Assembly (NCBI RefSeq): GCF_001507665.1
Contig: NZ_CP013910.1
Coordinates: 2,045,501 to 2,109,500, forward strand
Length of the DNA stretch: 64,000 nt
Direction: 5' to 3'
Source: Deinococcus actinosclerus
GTDB lineage: Bacteria; Deinococcota; Deinococci; Deinococcales; Deinococcaceae
Under the pieces are notes generated by a model. It ran no database searches. It was not told where the DNA came from and was given only the letters and a program-made list of their open reading frames with translations. This document shows, piece after piece, positions 34,483-43,726 of this stretch. Made by a program: the position numbers and the translations under genes. How positions within the stretch are numbered: the stretch's first letter is position 1; each line of letters opens with the position of its first letter.

Positions 34483-35637
34483 GTGAAATCACCCACCTGG
34501 ATTCCCCTGACGGCCGCCCTTGGCGCGGTCACCCTGAGCCTCTCCCTGATGACCGCCAGCGCCGGCAGTGCAGGCACCCCCACCGTGAGCACAGTGAACG
34601 GCAGCACGGACGCCCAGACGCAGCAGATCGTGACGGCCGCCCGGGCGTTCCTGGGAACGCTGAGCGCCGCGCAGCGCCAGAGCGTGGCCTTCGCCTTCAC
34701 GGACAGCGCGCAGCGCCAGCGCTGGTCGAACTTTCCCACCGGCATCTTTCAGCGTAAGGGCCTGCGCTGGGGCGACCTGAACGCCACGCAGCGCGCCGCC
34801 CTGACCGCCCTGCTGGGCACCGTGCTGTCCCCGGACGGCCTGAAGATGGTTCAGCAGCAGATGGCCGCCGACGACATCCTGAAAGCCGAGAGTGCCAGCG
34901 CAGGCGCGCAGGGGGGCGCACCCCAGGGAGCAACGGGGCAGTCCCCCACCGGTCAGGCCCCGGCCGGGCGCGGCGGTCCCGGTGGCGCGCTGATCTTCGG
35001 CAGTGACGAGTACTACGTGTCGTTCCTGGGCACACCCAGCACGACGGGCGCGTGGACCCTCCAGTTCGGCGGGCATCACCTGGCGATCAACGCCACCGTC
35101 GCCGGGAAGAACGTCACGCTGTCCCCCAGCCTGACGGGCGGGCAGCCCATCCGCAGCACGGCGAGCGGGAAGACGACCACCGTGATCGAGAAGGTCCCGC
35201 AGGAGATCCGGGACGCCAGCGCCCTGCTGGGCAGCCTGAGCGCCGCGCAGAAGGCCAGGGCGGTCGTCAGCACCCAGAGCATCGACCTCGTACTCGGACC
35301 AGGGCAGGACGGCAAGACCCTGCAACCCGAGGGCCTGAGCGCCTCCGCGATGACGGCCGCGCAGCAGACGGCGCTGCTGAAGCTCATCCAGGACCGGCTG
35401 GGCATCCTGAACGCCGACGATCTGAAAGCCAGGATGACCGACATCCGCAAGAACCTCGCCAAGACCACCTTCGCGTGGTACGGGCCCACGAACGGCTCGG
35501 CCGCGTACTACCGCGTGAGCGCCCCCACCGCGATCATCGAGTTCTCCCCGCAGAGCATGGGCGGGGACGCCACGAACCACCTCCATAACATGTACCGCGA
35601 CCCCAGCAACGACTACGGCGCGGCCTGGACGAAATAA
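34483..35637 (+). CDS. Exported DUF3500 family protein
   Basis: This 384-aa protein starts at GTG with GGAGGAG upstream and has a signal peptide (IPLTAALGAVTLSLSL). The DUF3500 pattern is clear: FLGTLSAAQRQSVAFAF, RWSNFPTGIF, LIFGSDEYYVSFLGTPS, LQFGGHHLAIN and a C-terminal HLHNMYRDPSNDYG. A Gly/Gln/Pro linker interrupts the domain near residue 150. The activity of the family is unknown. It is followed by a small exported protein and a HupE-like protein in one operon. Confidence 0.85.
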   Translation: MKSPTWIPLTAALGAVTLSLSLMTASAGSAGTPTVSTVNGSTDAQTQQIVTAARAFLGTLSAAQRQSVAFAFTDSAQRQRWSNFPTGIFQRKGLRWGDLNATQRAALTALLGTVLSPDGLKMVQQQMAADDILKAESASAGAQGGAPQGATGQSPTGQAPAGRGGPGGALIFGSDEYYVSFLGTPSTTGAWTLQFGGHHLAINATVAGKNVTLSPSLTGGQPIRSTASGKTTTVIEKVPQEIRDASALLGSLSAAQKARAVVSTQSIDLVLGPGQDGKTLQPEGLSASAMTAAQQTALLKLIQDRLGILNADDLKARMTDIRKNLAKTTFAWYGPTNGSAAYYRVSAPTAIIEFSPQSMGGDATNHLHNMYRDPSNDYGAAWTK

Positions 35638-35638
35638 C

Positions 35639-36178
35639 ATGAGGATTCGCCCCGTGCCGCTGCTGCTGGCCCTGCTGGGCGCCGCCGAGGCCCACCCGGT
35701 GGACGAGGTGGTGCAGGGCGCGTACCTCACCCTGACGCCTGCGGGGGTGGAACTGGAACTGGACATCACGCCCGGCAGCGCCGTCGCCGCGAGCGTCACG
35801 GGCAGCCTGGACGCCGACCGCAACGGAACGGTCACGGCCACCGAGGCCGGCGCGTACGCCACGCGGGTCCTGGCCGCGCAGAGCCTGACACTGGACGGCA
35901 CCCGCGCCCGCTGGACGCTGCGGGACGTGCAGGTGCCACCCCTGGGGAACCTGAAGCTGGGCAGTGACACCCTCAAGATCTTTGCCACCGCTCCCCGAAC
36001 GCAGCGCAGCGGAGTACATACCCTCAGCTACACGAACTCCTACGCGCCCGCGAAGACGCAGCGGGTGGCGAACATCTTCCTGAAGCCCGGCGGCACCCTG
36101 ACCGACCGGGTGACCGGGCAGACCCGCAGCGCCGACCTGACCCGCCTGACCGTGCAGTTCACGACCGGGCGGTCATGA
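35639..36178 (+). CDS. Exported hypothetical protein with EF-hand-like loop
   Basis: This 179-aa protein has a short signal peptide (VPLLLALLGAAEA) and a DADRNGTVTATE segment that fits a calcium-binding EF-hand loop. The ATG lies 1 nt after the DUF3500 stop, and its own stop overlaps the HupE-like start (ATGA). It probably works with these two. The N-terminal 'HPVDEVVQGAYLTLTP' is seen at the front of some HupE-associated proteins. Confidence 0.65.
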   Translation: MRIRPVPLLLALLGAAEAHPVDEVVQGAYLTLTPAGVELELDITPGSAVAASVTGSLDADRNGTVTATEAGAYATRVLAAQSLTLDGTRARWTLRDVQVPPLGNLKLGSDTLKIFATAPRTQRSGVHTLSYTNSYAPAKTQRVANIFLKPGGTLTDRVTGQTRSADLTRLTVQFTTGRS

Positions 36179-37284
36179 GGGGCGCCCTGCGCCAGCTGGG
36201 TCTGCGCTGCCTGCTCGTGACCCTGCTGGCGCTGAGCGGCGCGGCGGGCGCGCACAGCCTCACGTTCAGTCAGGTGGACGTGCGCCTGAACCTGAACGCC
36301 ACGCAGCTGACCGTCACGCTGCCCAGCGCCGCCCTCACGCACGACCCAGGAGCGCTGCCCGCCGGGACGACCACCGCCAGCCTCCAGGCAGCGCCCCTGT
36401 CGTCGCCCGTCACGCAGGCCCTCGCGCGGCTGGTGACTGCGCGGCTGCACATCCGGGCCGGCACGCGGAGCCTCCCCCTGACCGTCACCGCTGCCCGCGC
36501 CGCCGGGGAGAACGTCACGGTCATCCTGACCGCCCCCGCCGCGCGCGGCGCCGTCACCGTGCAGAGCAACCTCTTCCCCGACGACACCCTGCACAAGACC
36601 TTCCTGAACCTGTACCGCGGCCAGAGCCTCGCCGGGCAGTACGCCCTGGACCGCACCCAGACCACCGCCGCGCTGGATGCCCCGCGCGAGGCCACCACGG
36701 CGGTCGTCCTGACCTTCATCCGCGAAGGGGTGCGGCACATCTTCATCGGCCCGGATCACATCCTGTTCGTGCTGGCGCTCGTGCTGCTCGGCGGCCGCCC
36801 CCGCACGCAGGTCAGGATCATCACGGCGTTCACCGCCGCGCACAGCGTCACGCTGGCCCTCGCCACGCTAAACGTCGTGCAGCTTCCCAGCCGGCTGGTG
36901 GAGAGCGTGATTGCCCTGAGCATCGTCGTGGTCGGCCTGCACGACCTGCGCATCCTGCGCCGCGCGGCCCCCGAGGGCATCGGGGCGACCCGCGACCCGC
37001 GCGCCGCACTGGCCTTCGGGTTCGGCCTGATCCACGGGTTCGGCTTCGCCAGCGTGCTGCGCGAACAGACCCTCCCGCCACAGGCGGTGGCGTGGTCGCT
37101 CGCGGCCTTCAACGTCGGCGTGGAACTCGGGCAGCTGTGCATCCTGCTCGCCGCCGGCGCCGCGCTGCACCTGCTGCGCCGCGCCGCCCGCCCGCACGTC
37201 ACCCGGACCAGCCTGCGGGTCGCCGCCACGCTGATCACCGCGACCGGCGGTGTGTGGCTGGCCCAGCGCGCGCTGGGCTTCTGA
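36175..37284 (+). CDS. HupE/UreJ-2 family membrane protein
   Basis: This 369-aa protein has a signal peptide, an extracytoplasmic beta-rich domain of about 165 residues and a C-terminal membrane half. The membrane half carries the HupE/UreJ motifs HIFIGPDHILFVLALV, TAFTAAHSVTLALA and GLIHGFGFAS, whose His residues are likely metal ligands. Family members are linked to nickel or other metal uptake; the metal is not known here. It forms an operon with DUF3500 and the EF-hand-like protein. Confidence 0.8.
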   Translation: MRGALRQLGLRCLLVTLLALSGAAGAHSLTFSQVDVRLNLNATQLTVTLPSAALTHDPGALPAGTTTASLQAAPLSSPVTQALARLVTARLHIRAGTRSLPLTVTAARAAGENVTVILTAPAARGAVTVQSNLFPDDTLHKTFLNLYRGQSLAGQYALDRTQTTAALDAPREATTAVVLTFIREGVRHIFIGPDHILFVLALVLLGGRPRTQVRIITAFTAAHSVTLALATLNVVQLPSRLVESVIALSIVVVGLHDLRILRRAAPEGIGATRDPRAALAFGFGLIHGFGFASVLREQTLPPQAVAWSLAAFNVGVELGQLCILLAAGAALHLLRRAARPHVTRTSLRVAATLITATGGVWLAQRALGF

Positions 37285-37395
37285 GGGCCACCTTCAGCGC
37301 CGTGGTGGATCGGCCAGCGTCCCAGCGCCCCTCAGCTCAGGCCCACGGCCACCCGCACGTCGCCTTCAGGGCGGGGCGCCGCAGCGCGCCGGGAC

Positions 37396-38010
37396 TCACC
37401 ACGACACGTTCAGGCTCACGCCACCGGTGACCTTCCCGGTCCCGGTATTCACGCTGAGGTTTACGCCCGCCGACCAGCGCGGATCGAAGATGGACTGCTG
37501 CACCCCGCTGAGGGCGTAACTCAGGCCCAGGCGGTCACTGCTGGGCGAGTAGTTCAGGGACAGTCCCTGATTCACCTGCTTGGCCTCACCGACCACGTAC
37601 GGCACGTGCCCGATCACGCGGCCCTCCCGGTTCAGCACCTCCAGAGCGCCGGTGTGGGCGGCCAGGGCCAGCACGCTGACCGTCTGCGCCGTGAACGCCG
37701 TCAACCGGACCGGGCTGCCGGGTTCGCCCCGCACCACCAGCCGGGCGTCCGGGCTGCGCAGAAACACCTCGGTCGACACCGGGCTGAGCAGCGAGAAGGT
37801 CAGGGTCGCGGTGCTGAACCCCACCCCCAGACGCGCCTCGACCCGCGCCGGCTGCACCAGCACCTCCTGCGCGACCGCCACCGACGGCACCTGCCCCGGC
37901 GTGATCGTCACCTGCGGCGCCATGATCTGCGCGCCCCCCACGCCGTGAAGCGACAGCAGCGCTCCCAGCGTCACGGCCAGCCCACGCCGGCTCTGTCTCC
38001 GCTTCCCCAT
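37396..38010 (-). CDS. Exported beta-rich hypothetical protein
   Basis: This 204-aa protein has a twin-Arg-like start (KRRQSRRGLAVTLGALLSLH) and a signal cleavage region near GGAQ. The mature part is strand-rich, ending in outer-membrane-like strands (GVSLNVSW, aromatic C-terminus). It may be a small outer-membrane protein. It is convergent with the HupE-like gene and no family is recognised. Confidence 0.55.
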   Translation of the reverse strand: MGKRRQSRRGLAVTLGALLSLHGVGGAQIMAPQVTITPGQVPSVAVAQEVLVQPARVEARLGVGFSTATLTFSLLSPVSTEVFLRSPDARLVVRGEPGSPVRLTAFTAQTVSVLALAAHTGALEVLNREGRVIGHVPYVVGEAKQVNQGLSLNYSPSSDRLGLSYALSGVQQSIFDPRWSAGVNLSVNTGTGKVTGGVSLNVSW

Positions 38011-38145
38011 GTCTCACTCCCTGCCCGTACCGGGCCGAATACCAGAGAGGCGCGGGATGACCGAACGTCACCCTGCGCCCCTGCGGCTCCACCTCAGTTG
38101 TCAGGGGGCCGGCGGACCCGACTCAGGCCCCCTGACACCCGTCGA

Positions 38146-38586
38146 TCAGTAGCTGCTGACGCCCAGGACGTCGTACTTGAGCGTGATCTTGCTGCCCGCC
38201 ACCACATCAGCCGCCGCGCTCGTGGTGACCTTGATGGTCAGGTTCTGCGTCCCGCCGGGCGTGATGGTCACGTCGTCACTGACCACCGTGGACGCCACGG
38301 AATCACTGCCGCTCGTGAGCGCGACGTTTTCGAGGGACACGGTGATGTCACGGTCCGTGGTGTTCACCACGGGAATGGTCACGGTGTACGTCTCGCCGGG
38401 CTTCATGACGCTCAGGTCAACGCTGCCGGCGGCCACGTTGAACGAGAGCGCTTGACCGAAGGTGCCGACATCGGCAGTCTCGCCGAGCACGGTGGCGGTG
38501 TCGTAATCCACCGGGGTGGAGGCGGCGGCGAAGGCGGGGCCGAAGGACAGCGCGGCGAGCAGAGCAACAGCAGTCAGTGAACGCAT
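38146..38586 (-). CDS. Exported beta-sandwich protein
   Basis: This 146-aa protein starts MRSLTAVALLAALSFGPAFA with GAGGAG 6 nt upstream of the ATG. The mature domain has the pattern of a CARDB/TasA-like Ig fold: MKPGETYTVTIPVVNTTDRD and GGTQNLTIKVTT. It is likely a secreted or surface fibre-like protein. Its start overlaps the stop of a 45-aa ORF. Confidence 0.6.
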   Translation of the reverse strand: MRSLTAVALLAALSFGPAFAAASTPVDYDTATVLGETADVGTFGQALSFNVAAGSVDLSVMKPGETYTVTIPVVNTTDRDITVSLENVALTSGSDSVASTVVSDDVTITPGGTQNLTIKVTTSAAADVVAGSKITLKYDVLGVSSY

Positions 38587-38723
38587 CAGAACTCCTCTGG
38601 ACGGCCACAGGCCATCCAAGTCAGGGAATAGGCTCCGTTCACAGGGAACGGCAGCGTGACGAAAAGCCGGTCGCACCACTTGCTCACCACGTACCAGGTG
38701 CCCGGATACAGTACGGGGATCAT
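38586..38723 (-). CDS. Possible small ORF coupled to the exported protein
   Basis: This 45-aa ORF (MIPVLYPGTWYVVSKWCDRL...) has GGAGAG 5 nt upstream of its ATG. Its stop overlaps the next ATG (TGATG), a sign of coupling. A TTGATA box (38769-38774) lies upstream. No homology is recognised and it may be a leader ORF only. Confidence 0.3.
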   Translation of the reverse strand: MIPVLYPGTWYVVSKWCDRLFVTLPFPVNGAYSLTWMACGRPEEF

Positions 38724-38924
38724 CGCATCTCTCCGCCAGAACGAGTTCTGTACGAAGTATGAGTAATGTATCAAAGTGAATTTACACTCCCCTTACACCA
38801 GGCGAACATGAGGTAGTCACAGGGTCAACAGTGAGTACCGCATCATTTGAACCCCAAGAAATCCTCCACATCACATGAAGCCGCTGTCACCCGGGGGCCG
38901 CACGCACCCCACACAGTGAGAGTC

Positions 38925-39518
38925 ATGAAGAAACTGATGCTGGCAGCAGGCGGGCTCACAGGCCTCCTGGCGGGATGCGGTTCATTCGGCGGCGCACCAG
39001 ACGGCACGAACGCCGTGATGCGCTCGGTCACGACCGAATACAAAGTAGCCGGCTCGAATCCCACCAAATACGTGGGATGCGACCGGATCACCAACCCGAC
39101 CGATGGCCGTGCCACGAATACGCAGGTCGTCGTGACCTTCAGTGCCGCCGGCAACCTGTCGACAGTGGACGTGAGCCTCGTCGGCGTCCGTACTGGGCAG
39201 ACCAAAACGCAGACGATCGCCGCCTCCGATCTGCGCAAGAACAGTGCCGGCGACTATCAGGCCATCTTTGACTTCCAGTCCGCCACCAATGACCTGCTGC
39301 CCGCCAGCATCATCGTGAACCCCACACTCCGCTCGCCCCGCGATGTGACCGTCAATGATGCCAACAACGTCGGGCAGTTTTACGCCAACCTGACGGTCTC
39401 CACGACCAGCGGCTCCACCTTCACCATCACCAGCAAAAATCTCGGGCCATACATCGGCAACATCAGTGTGTACAGCAGCTGCACCCTCAGCGGCACGGCT
39501 CAGCCCCTGACGCGCTGA
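38925..39518 (+). CDS. Lipoprotein, member of a three-paralogue set (copy 2)
   Basis: This 197-aa protein begins MKKLMLAAGGLTGLLAGC (lipobox LAGC). The mature domain is beta-rich with VDVSLVGVRTGQTKT and NDANNVGQFYANLTV and ends YSSCTL plus a short tail. The Cys-Thr-Leu near the C-terminus is shared with the copies at 33853 and 39627. Function unknown. Confidence 0.65.
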   Translation: MKKLMLAAGGLTGLLAGCGSFGGAPDGTNAVMRSVTTEYKVAGSNPTKYVGCDRITNPTDGRATNTQVVVTFSAAGNLSTVDVSLVGVRTGQTKTQTIAASDLRKNSAGDYQAIFDFQSATNDLLPASIIVNPTLRSPRDVTVNDANNVGQFYANLTVSTTSGSTFTITSKNLGPYIGNISVYSSCTLSGTAQPLTR

Positions 39519-39533
39519 AACCGGCCCTTCATG

Positions 39534-39562
39534 AACCCCCCCGTGGACCGGGGGGTTTCTTC
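39534..39562 (+). terminator. Intrinsic terminator
   Basis: AACCCCCC and GGGGGGTT form an 8-bp stem with an 8-nt loop followed by TCTTC, 15 nt after the lipoprotein stop. Confidence 0.75.
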
Positions 39563-39626
39563 ATTGTTCATGCGGCTTCAGGTGACCATCACAAGACCGT
39601 CAGTTTCGACAGGCAGAGTGAGAGGC

Positions 39627-40178
39627 ATGAAAAAGATTGTCCTGGCGGCAGTGGGTCTCACGGGTCTTCTGGCGAGTTGCGGCGGTACGGTCGTGGTGCA
39701 ACCGTCCGATCCGGTCCGGAACCTTCAACTCAGCGCCTATCAGAGTCAGTACACCCTGCCGACGGATTACCGGGACACGACGACGGGCGTCACGTATCCC
39801 CGGGGCACGTCGATCATCTGCGACAACCTGAACACGCGCCTGAGCGTCGACCTGACCTGGGACGGCACCATCAACATGGTCGGCGCGCGTCTGGTCGGCC
39901 GCGACACCGGCGCGACGCGCACCGTGTACTCCTCCAACCTGGGCGACCTGTACTCCGCGCGGCCCTCGACTTTCGAGTTCGTGGTCGGCCCGAACACGGC
40001 GCCCCTGAGCATGACCCGCACGGGCCTGAGCAGCCAGGCGATTGTCGTGACGCCCGTGAACACCTTCACGGTCAAGGGCGCGACCTTCGTGGACGTGCAG
40101 GCGCAGTCCTCGGACGGCACGGTCTCCAACGTGGTGCAGAGCGTCCAGGCCCTTCCCGTCGCCGACTGCACGCTGTAA
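39627..40178 (+). CDS. Lipoprotein, member of a three-paralogue set (copy 3)
   Basis: This 183-aa protein begins MKKIVLAAVGLTGLLASC (lipobox LASC), nearly the same signal as copy 2. The mature part contains NMVGARLVGRDTGATRTVYS, parallel to the VDVSLVGVRTGQTKT stretch of copy 2, and ends ADCTL. Tandem placement with copy 2 shows local duplication. Confidence 0.65.
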   Translation: MKKIVLAAVGLTGLLASCGGTVVVQPSDPVRNLQLSAYQSQYTLPTDYRDTTTGVTYPRGTSIICDNLNTRLSVDLTWDGTINMVGARLVGRDTGATRTVYSSNLGDLYSARPSTFEFVVGPNTAPLSMTRTGLSSQAIVVTPVNTFTVKGATFVDVQAQSSDGTVSNVVQSVQALPVADCTL

Positions 40179-40193
40179 ACCGTCAGGCACACG

Positions 40194-40224
40194 ACGCCGC
40201 CCCGATTGACCGGGGCGGCGTTTC
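40194..40224. terminator. Bidirectional hairpin terminator
   Basis: ACGCCGCCCCG and CGGGGCGGCGT form an 11-bp stem with a 6-nt loop between convergent genes and are followed by TTTCGT on the plus strand. The stem is the same as that after miaB. Confidence 0.7.
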
Positions 40225-40233
40225 GTGATGCGT

Positions 40234-41184
40234 TCAGGTCAGCGGGGTGAGGCCCGCCTCGATCTGCGCGCGGTGCGGTTCGAGGAACGGGGCGAGCACC
40301 AGGGTTTCGCCCAGGTGGTCGGGGTGCTCGTCCACGGCGAAGCCGGGCCCGTCGGTGGCGAGTTCGATCAGGATGCCCTGCGGTTCGCGGTAGTAGATGC
40401 TGTGGAACCAGTGGCGGTCGACCTCGCCGCTGGTGCGCAGGCCGAGGCTGCTCAGGTGGGCGTTCCAGTCGTGGTACTGGTCGTCCTGCACGCGCAGGGC
40501 GATGTGGTGCACGCCGCCCGCACCGGGCCGGGCGGGGGGCAGGGTCGGGTCGATGCGCAGGTGCAGTTCGGCGTGTGGGCCGCCGTCCTGCATGGCGTAT
40601 ACGTGGATGGTGCGGCTGGGCTGTTCCGGGTCGGGGTAGGTGCCGGCGGGCGTGAGGTGGTAGGCGCGTTCGAGGACGCGGGTGGTGGGGAACAGGTTCG
40701 GGAGGGTGAGTTCGCTGGGGCCCAGGCCCAGGATCTGTTTGTCTGCCGGGACGGGGCTGCCCTCCCAGGGGGTGCCGGCCGGGCCGCCCTCGACGAGACT
40801 GAGGCGCTGGCCTTCGGGGTCGCTGAAGTCGAGGTGGGCGCGGCCGTGGCGGGTGACGCTGGTGACGGGGGTGCCGCTGGCGGTCAGGTGGGCCTGCCAC
40901 CAGCTCAGGGTGCCTTCCGGGACGCGCAGGCTGGTGCGGCTGACGCTGTGGTTGCCGGGCTGTTCGCGGGGCACGTCCCACTGGAAGAAGGTGAGGTCGC
41001 TGCCGGGGGTGCCGTCGCGGTCGGCATAGAAGAGGTGGTAGGCGGTGACGTCGTCCTGGTTGACGGTCTTCTTCACGAGGCGCAGGCCGAGGGTCTGGGT
41101 GTAATAGCAGAGGTTCCCGCGGGCGTCCGCGGTGACGGCGGTGACGTGGTGCAGGCCGTGCGGGGTGAGGGGCGTGGTGGTCAT
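40234..41184 (-). CDS. VOC-family ring-cleaving dioxygenase / glyoxalase-like protein
   Basis: This 316-aa protein has two tandem vicinal oxygen chelate domains. Ligand-type motifs are HGLHHVTAVT, AGGVHHIALRV and a C-terminal GILIELATD (His, His, Glu). This is the PcpA/MhqO-type group often annotated as ring-cleaving dioxygenase. The start at 41184 is 6 nt after TAAAGT (leaderless). A degenerate palindrome covers the promoter, which suggests control by a MarR- or TetR-type sensor of quinone-like compounds. Confidence 0.85.
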   Translation of the reverse strand: MTTTPLTPHGLHHVTAVTADARGNLCYYTQTLGLRLVKKTVNQDDVTAYHLFYADRDGTPGSDLTFFQWDVPREQPGNHSVSRTSLRVPEGTLSWWQAHLTASGTPVTSVTRHGRAHLDFSDPEGQRLSLVEGGPAGTPWEGSPVPADKQILGLGPSELTLPNLFPTTRVLERAYHLTPAGTYPDPEQPSRTIHVYAMQDGGPHAELHLRIDPTLPPARPGAGGVHHIALRVQDDQYHDWNAHLSSLGLRTSGEVDRHWFHSIYYREPQGILIELATDGPGFAVDEHPDHLGETLVLAPFLEPHRAQIEAGLTPLT

Positions 41185-41190
41185 ACGCAC

Positions 41191-41214
41191 ACTTTAATTC
41201 GTTTGATGTTAAGT
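41191..41214. promoter_or_regulatory. Degenerate 24-bp palindrome over the VOC gene promoter
   Basis: The segment starts ACTTTAATTCG and ends GATGTTAAGT; 7 of 12 arm positions are symmetric, with ACTT/AAGT at both ends. It overlaps the -10 box (complement of 41191-41196). Likely an operator; the protein that binds it is unknown. The rest of 41215-41415 shows no gene. Confidence 0.4.
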
Positions 41215-41415
41215 GATTGTGACGAGCCGACAGCCCTGATGATCTGAGGCAAAGAGCGGGCCGCAGGATCAACACCCACGGCCCACTTCCTCCTTCCCTG
41301 GCGATGGTGTCCGGTTCCGGTCACGGGAGAACGGCACTCCTGCCCCCTCCACTTCCCACCACCGCCTCTCGTGTCTTCTCGTTCCACCCGGTTCAGGGCG
41401 CGGCCCTGAACGCCG

Positions 41416-42597
41416 TCACAGCACTTCGAACAGACCGGCCGCGCCCATGCCGCCGCCGATGCACATGGTCACGACGACGTGCTTCGCGCCGCGGCGTTTG
41501 CCTTCCAGCAGGGCGTGCCCGGTCAAGCGCGCCCCGCTCATGCCGTAGGGGTGCCCGATGCTGATGGAGCCGCCGTTCACGTTGTACTTCTCCGGATCGA
41601 TGCCGAGGTGGTCGCGGCAGTACAGGGCCTGCACGGCGAACGCCTCGTTCAGTTCCCACAGGTCGATGTCGTCCACGCTCAGCCCGTGGCGCTTGAGGAG
41701 CTTGGGCACGGCGAACACCGGGCCGATGCCCATCTCGTCGGGTTCGCACCCGGCGATGGCGAAGCCCTTGAACAGGCCCAGCGGGGCGAGGCCGCGCTCG
41801 CGCGCCACGTCGGCGTTCATGACGACCACGGCGGCCGCGCCGTCGCTGAGCTGGCTGGCGTTCCCGGCGGTGATCACGCCGCCCTCGAACACGGGCTTCA
41901 GCTTGCCCAGGCCTTCCAGGGTGGTGTCGGCGCGGTTGCCCTCGTCCAGGGTGCGGGTGACGGTCTGGTCGCTGATCTCGCCGGTGGCCTTGTCCTGCAC
42001 CTTCATCGCAGCGGTCATGGGGACGATCTCGTGCTCGAACAGGCCGGCCTGCTGGGCGCGGGCGGTGCGCATCTGCGAGTGGTACGCGTACTCGTCCTGC
42101 TGCTCGCGCGTGATGCCGTAGCGCTTTGCGACGATCTCGGCGGTTTCCAGCATGGGCATGTAGATGGCGGGCTTGTGTTCCATGAGCCACTCGCCGCGCA
42201 GACGGTACTTGTTCGCGTGCTCGTTCTGCGTCAGCGTGATGCTCTCCAGGCCACCCGCGACGTACACGTCGCCCTGGCCGGCCATGACGCTGTTCGCGGC
42301 GGTGGCGATGGTCTGCAGGCCGCTGGAGCAGAAGCGGTTCACGGTCTGCCCCGCCACGCCCACGGGCAGGCCAGCGCGCAGCGCGATCTGCCGGGCGATG
42401 TTGCTGCCGGTGGCGCCCTCGGGGTTCCCGGCGCCCATGATGACGTCCTCGATCTCGGCGGGGTCCACGCCCGCGCGGGCAATGGCGTGCGTGACGGCGT
42501 GCGCGCCCAGGTCGCTGCCGTGCGTGTCGTTCAGGAAGCCGCGGTAGGCCTTGCCGATGGGGGTGCGGGCAGTGGAGACGATGACAGCTTCAGGCAT
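41416..42597 (-). CDS. Acetyl-CoA acetyltransferase (thiolase)
   Basis: This 393-aa thiolase has the nucleophile Cys in NRFCSSGLQ (about residue 89), the His motif [10 protein letters not shown] and the second Cys in CIGGGMG near the C-terminus, so it should be active. It cleaves 3-ketoacyl-CoA to acetyl-CoA or condenses two acetyl-CoA units. With the FadJ-type gene at 45128 it fits beta-oxidation. The glycosyltransferase gene upstream overlaps it by 8 nt, so the three genes may share one transcript. Confidence 0.93.
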   Translation of the reverse strand: MPEAVIVSTARTPIGKAYRGFLNDTHGSDLGAHAVTHAIARAGVDPAEIEDVIMGAGNPEGATGSNIARQIALRAGLPVGVAGQTVNRFCSSGLQTIATAANSVMAGQGDVYVAGGLESITLTQNEHANKYRLRGEWLMEHKPAIYMPMLETAEIVAKRYGITREQQDEYAYHSQMRTARAQQAGLFEHEIVPMTAAMKVQDKATGEISDQTVTRTLDEGNRADTTLEGLGKLKPVFEGGVITAGNASQLSDGAAAVVVMNADVARERGLAPLGLFKGFAIAGCEPDEMGIGPVFAVPKLLKRHGLSVDDIDLWELNEAFAVQALYCRDHLGIDPEKYNVNGGSISIGHPYGMSGARLTGHALLEGKRRGAKHVVVTMCIGGGMGAAGLFEVL

Positions 42598-43726
42598 GGG
42601 GGTGCTCCTTCGCGGCGTGCGCCGCAGGTGAGGGGTGGGGGACGAGGCGCCGCAGTTGGGTCAGGACGAGCGCGGCGGTGTGATCGGTGGTGTGGTGGTC
42701 GAGAACGAACTGCCGCGCGGCCCGCCCGAACGCAGCCGTGCGCCCGGGGTGCGCCGCGAGGGCCCGCAGGGCGCGGGCCAGCACGTCCGGCTGCGCCGGC
42801 ACCGTCAGGCCCGTCACGCCGTCCTGCACCAGTTCCGCCTGCGCCGGAATGTCCGTGGTCACGACCGGGAGGCCGGACGCCATCGCCTCCAGCGTCACCA
42901 GCGACTGGTTCTCCGCCAGCGTGGGTTGCAGCAGCGCGTCCGCCGCGCGGTACAGCTCCGGCATGTCCCAGCGCCGACCCAGGAACCGCACGTTCCGCAA
43001 TCCCAGCCGCGCCGCGTAGCCCTGCACCAGCGTGCCCACGCTGGAATCCATGTCCCCGACGAACACGAAGTCCAGCTCCGGGGCGTGCCGGGCCGCCCGG
43101 ACACTCGCCCACTGGTTCTTCTCCGGCGTGAAGCGACCCGGGATCAGGACGGTGAAGCGTGTGAAGCCCAGCGATTCGCGCAGGGTGGCGCGCGCCTCTG
43201 GCGGTGCGGGACGGAACTGCCCGGGGTCCACGCCGTTCGTGACGAAGGTCGTGTCCCGCAGGCCCATCGGGCCGCGCAGGAAGTCGGCCCCCCAGCGCGA
43301 CACGGTCAGCAGGTGCCCGGCGCGGCGCAGCGGGATCGCCTTCGTGCGGCGGTACGTCTCGCGGTACAGCGCCCGCAGCGGCGGCGCGTAGTGGTAGTCC
43401 AGCTGGTCGTGCGACACGACCAGCGTGGGCGCGGCCAGCCCCGGCAGCAGCCGCAGGTACGTGCCAGGGTCCCAGGCCTGCAAGAGGCGCAGGTCGAACT
43501 CGCGGGTCAGCTCCGGCAGCGCCGTCAGGTCGGTGAAGCGCTGCACCGGAATCCCGGCCTCCCTGAACTGCGCGGCCAGCCGGTCCAGGCTCTCCCCCAC
43601 CCGCAGGAACACGGTGGGCTGCACGCCGCCCGGCAGGAGGCGCGGCAGGATGTACAGCAGCCACAGTTCACTGCCCGCCACGCGCGGCGCGTCGGTCAGG
43701 ACGGCCAGCCGCAGCGGGTCAGGCAT
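42590..43726 (-). CDS. GT4-family glycosyltransferase (copy A)
   Basis: This 378-aa GT-B glycosyltransferase has an N-terminal Rossmann half ([20 protein letters not shown]) and a GT4 donor half with [21 protein letters not shown] and the E-x7-E motif region [18 protein letters not shown]. The C-terminal half is almost identical at DNA level to that of the neighbouring copy. It probably adds sugars to a surface glycan or carotenoid glycoside. The ATG lies inside the end of the upstream copy. Confidence 0.88.
   Translation of the reverse strand: MPDPLRLAVLTDAPRVAGSELWLLYILPRLLPGGVQPTVFLRVGESLDRLAAQFREAGIPVQRFTDLTALPELTREFDLRLLQAWDPGTYLRLLPGLAAPTLVVSHDQLDYHYAPPLRALYRETYRRTKAIPLRRAGHLLTVSRWGADFLRGPMGLRDTTFVTNGVDPGQFRPAPPEARATLRESLGFTRFTVLIPGRFTPEKNQWASVRAARHAPELDFVFVGDMDSSVGTLVQGYAARLGLRNVRFLGRRWDMPELYRAADALLQPTLAENQSLVTLEAMASGLPVVTTDIPAQAELVQDGVTGLTVPAQPDVLARALRALAAHPGRTAAFGRAARQFVLDHHTTDHTAALVLTQLRRLVPHPSPAAHAAKEHPHA
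42745..43123 (-). repeat. 379-bp near-identical block, copy in glycosyltransferase A
   Basis: It matches 43838-44216 at a fixed offset of 1093 bp; I count two base differences. The sequence on both sides diverges sharply. This points to recent gene conversion between the tandem genes. Confidence 0.85.
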
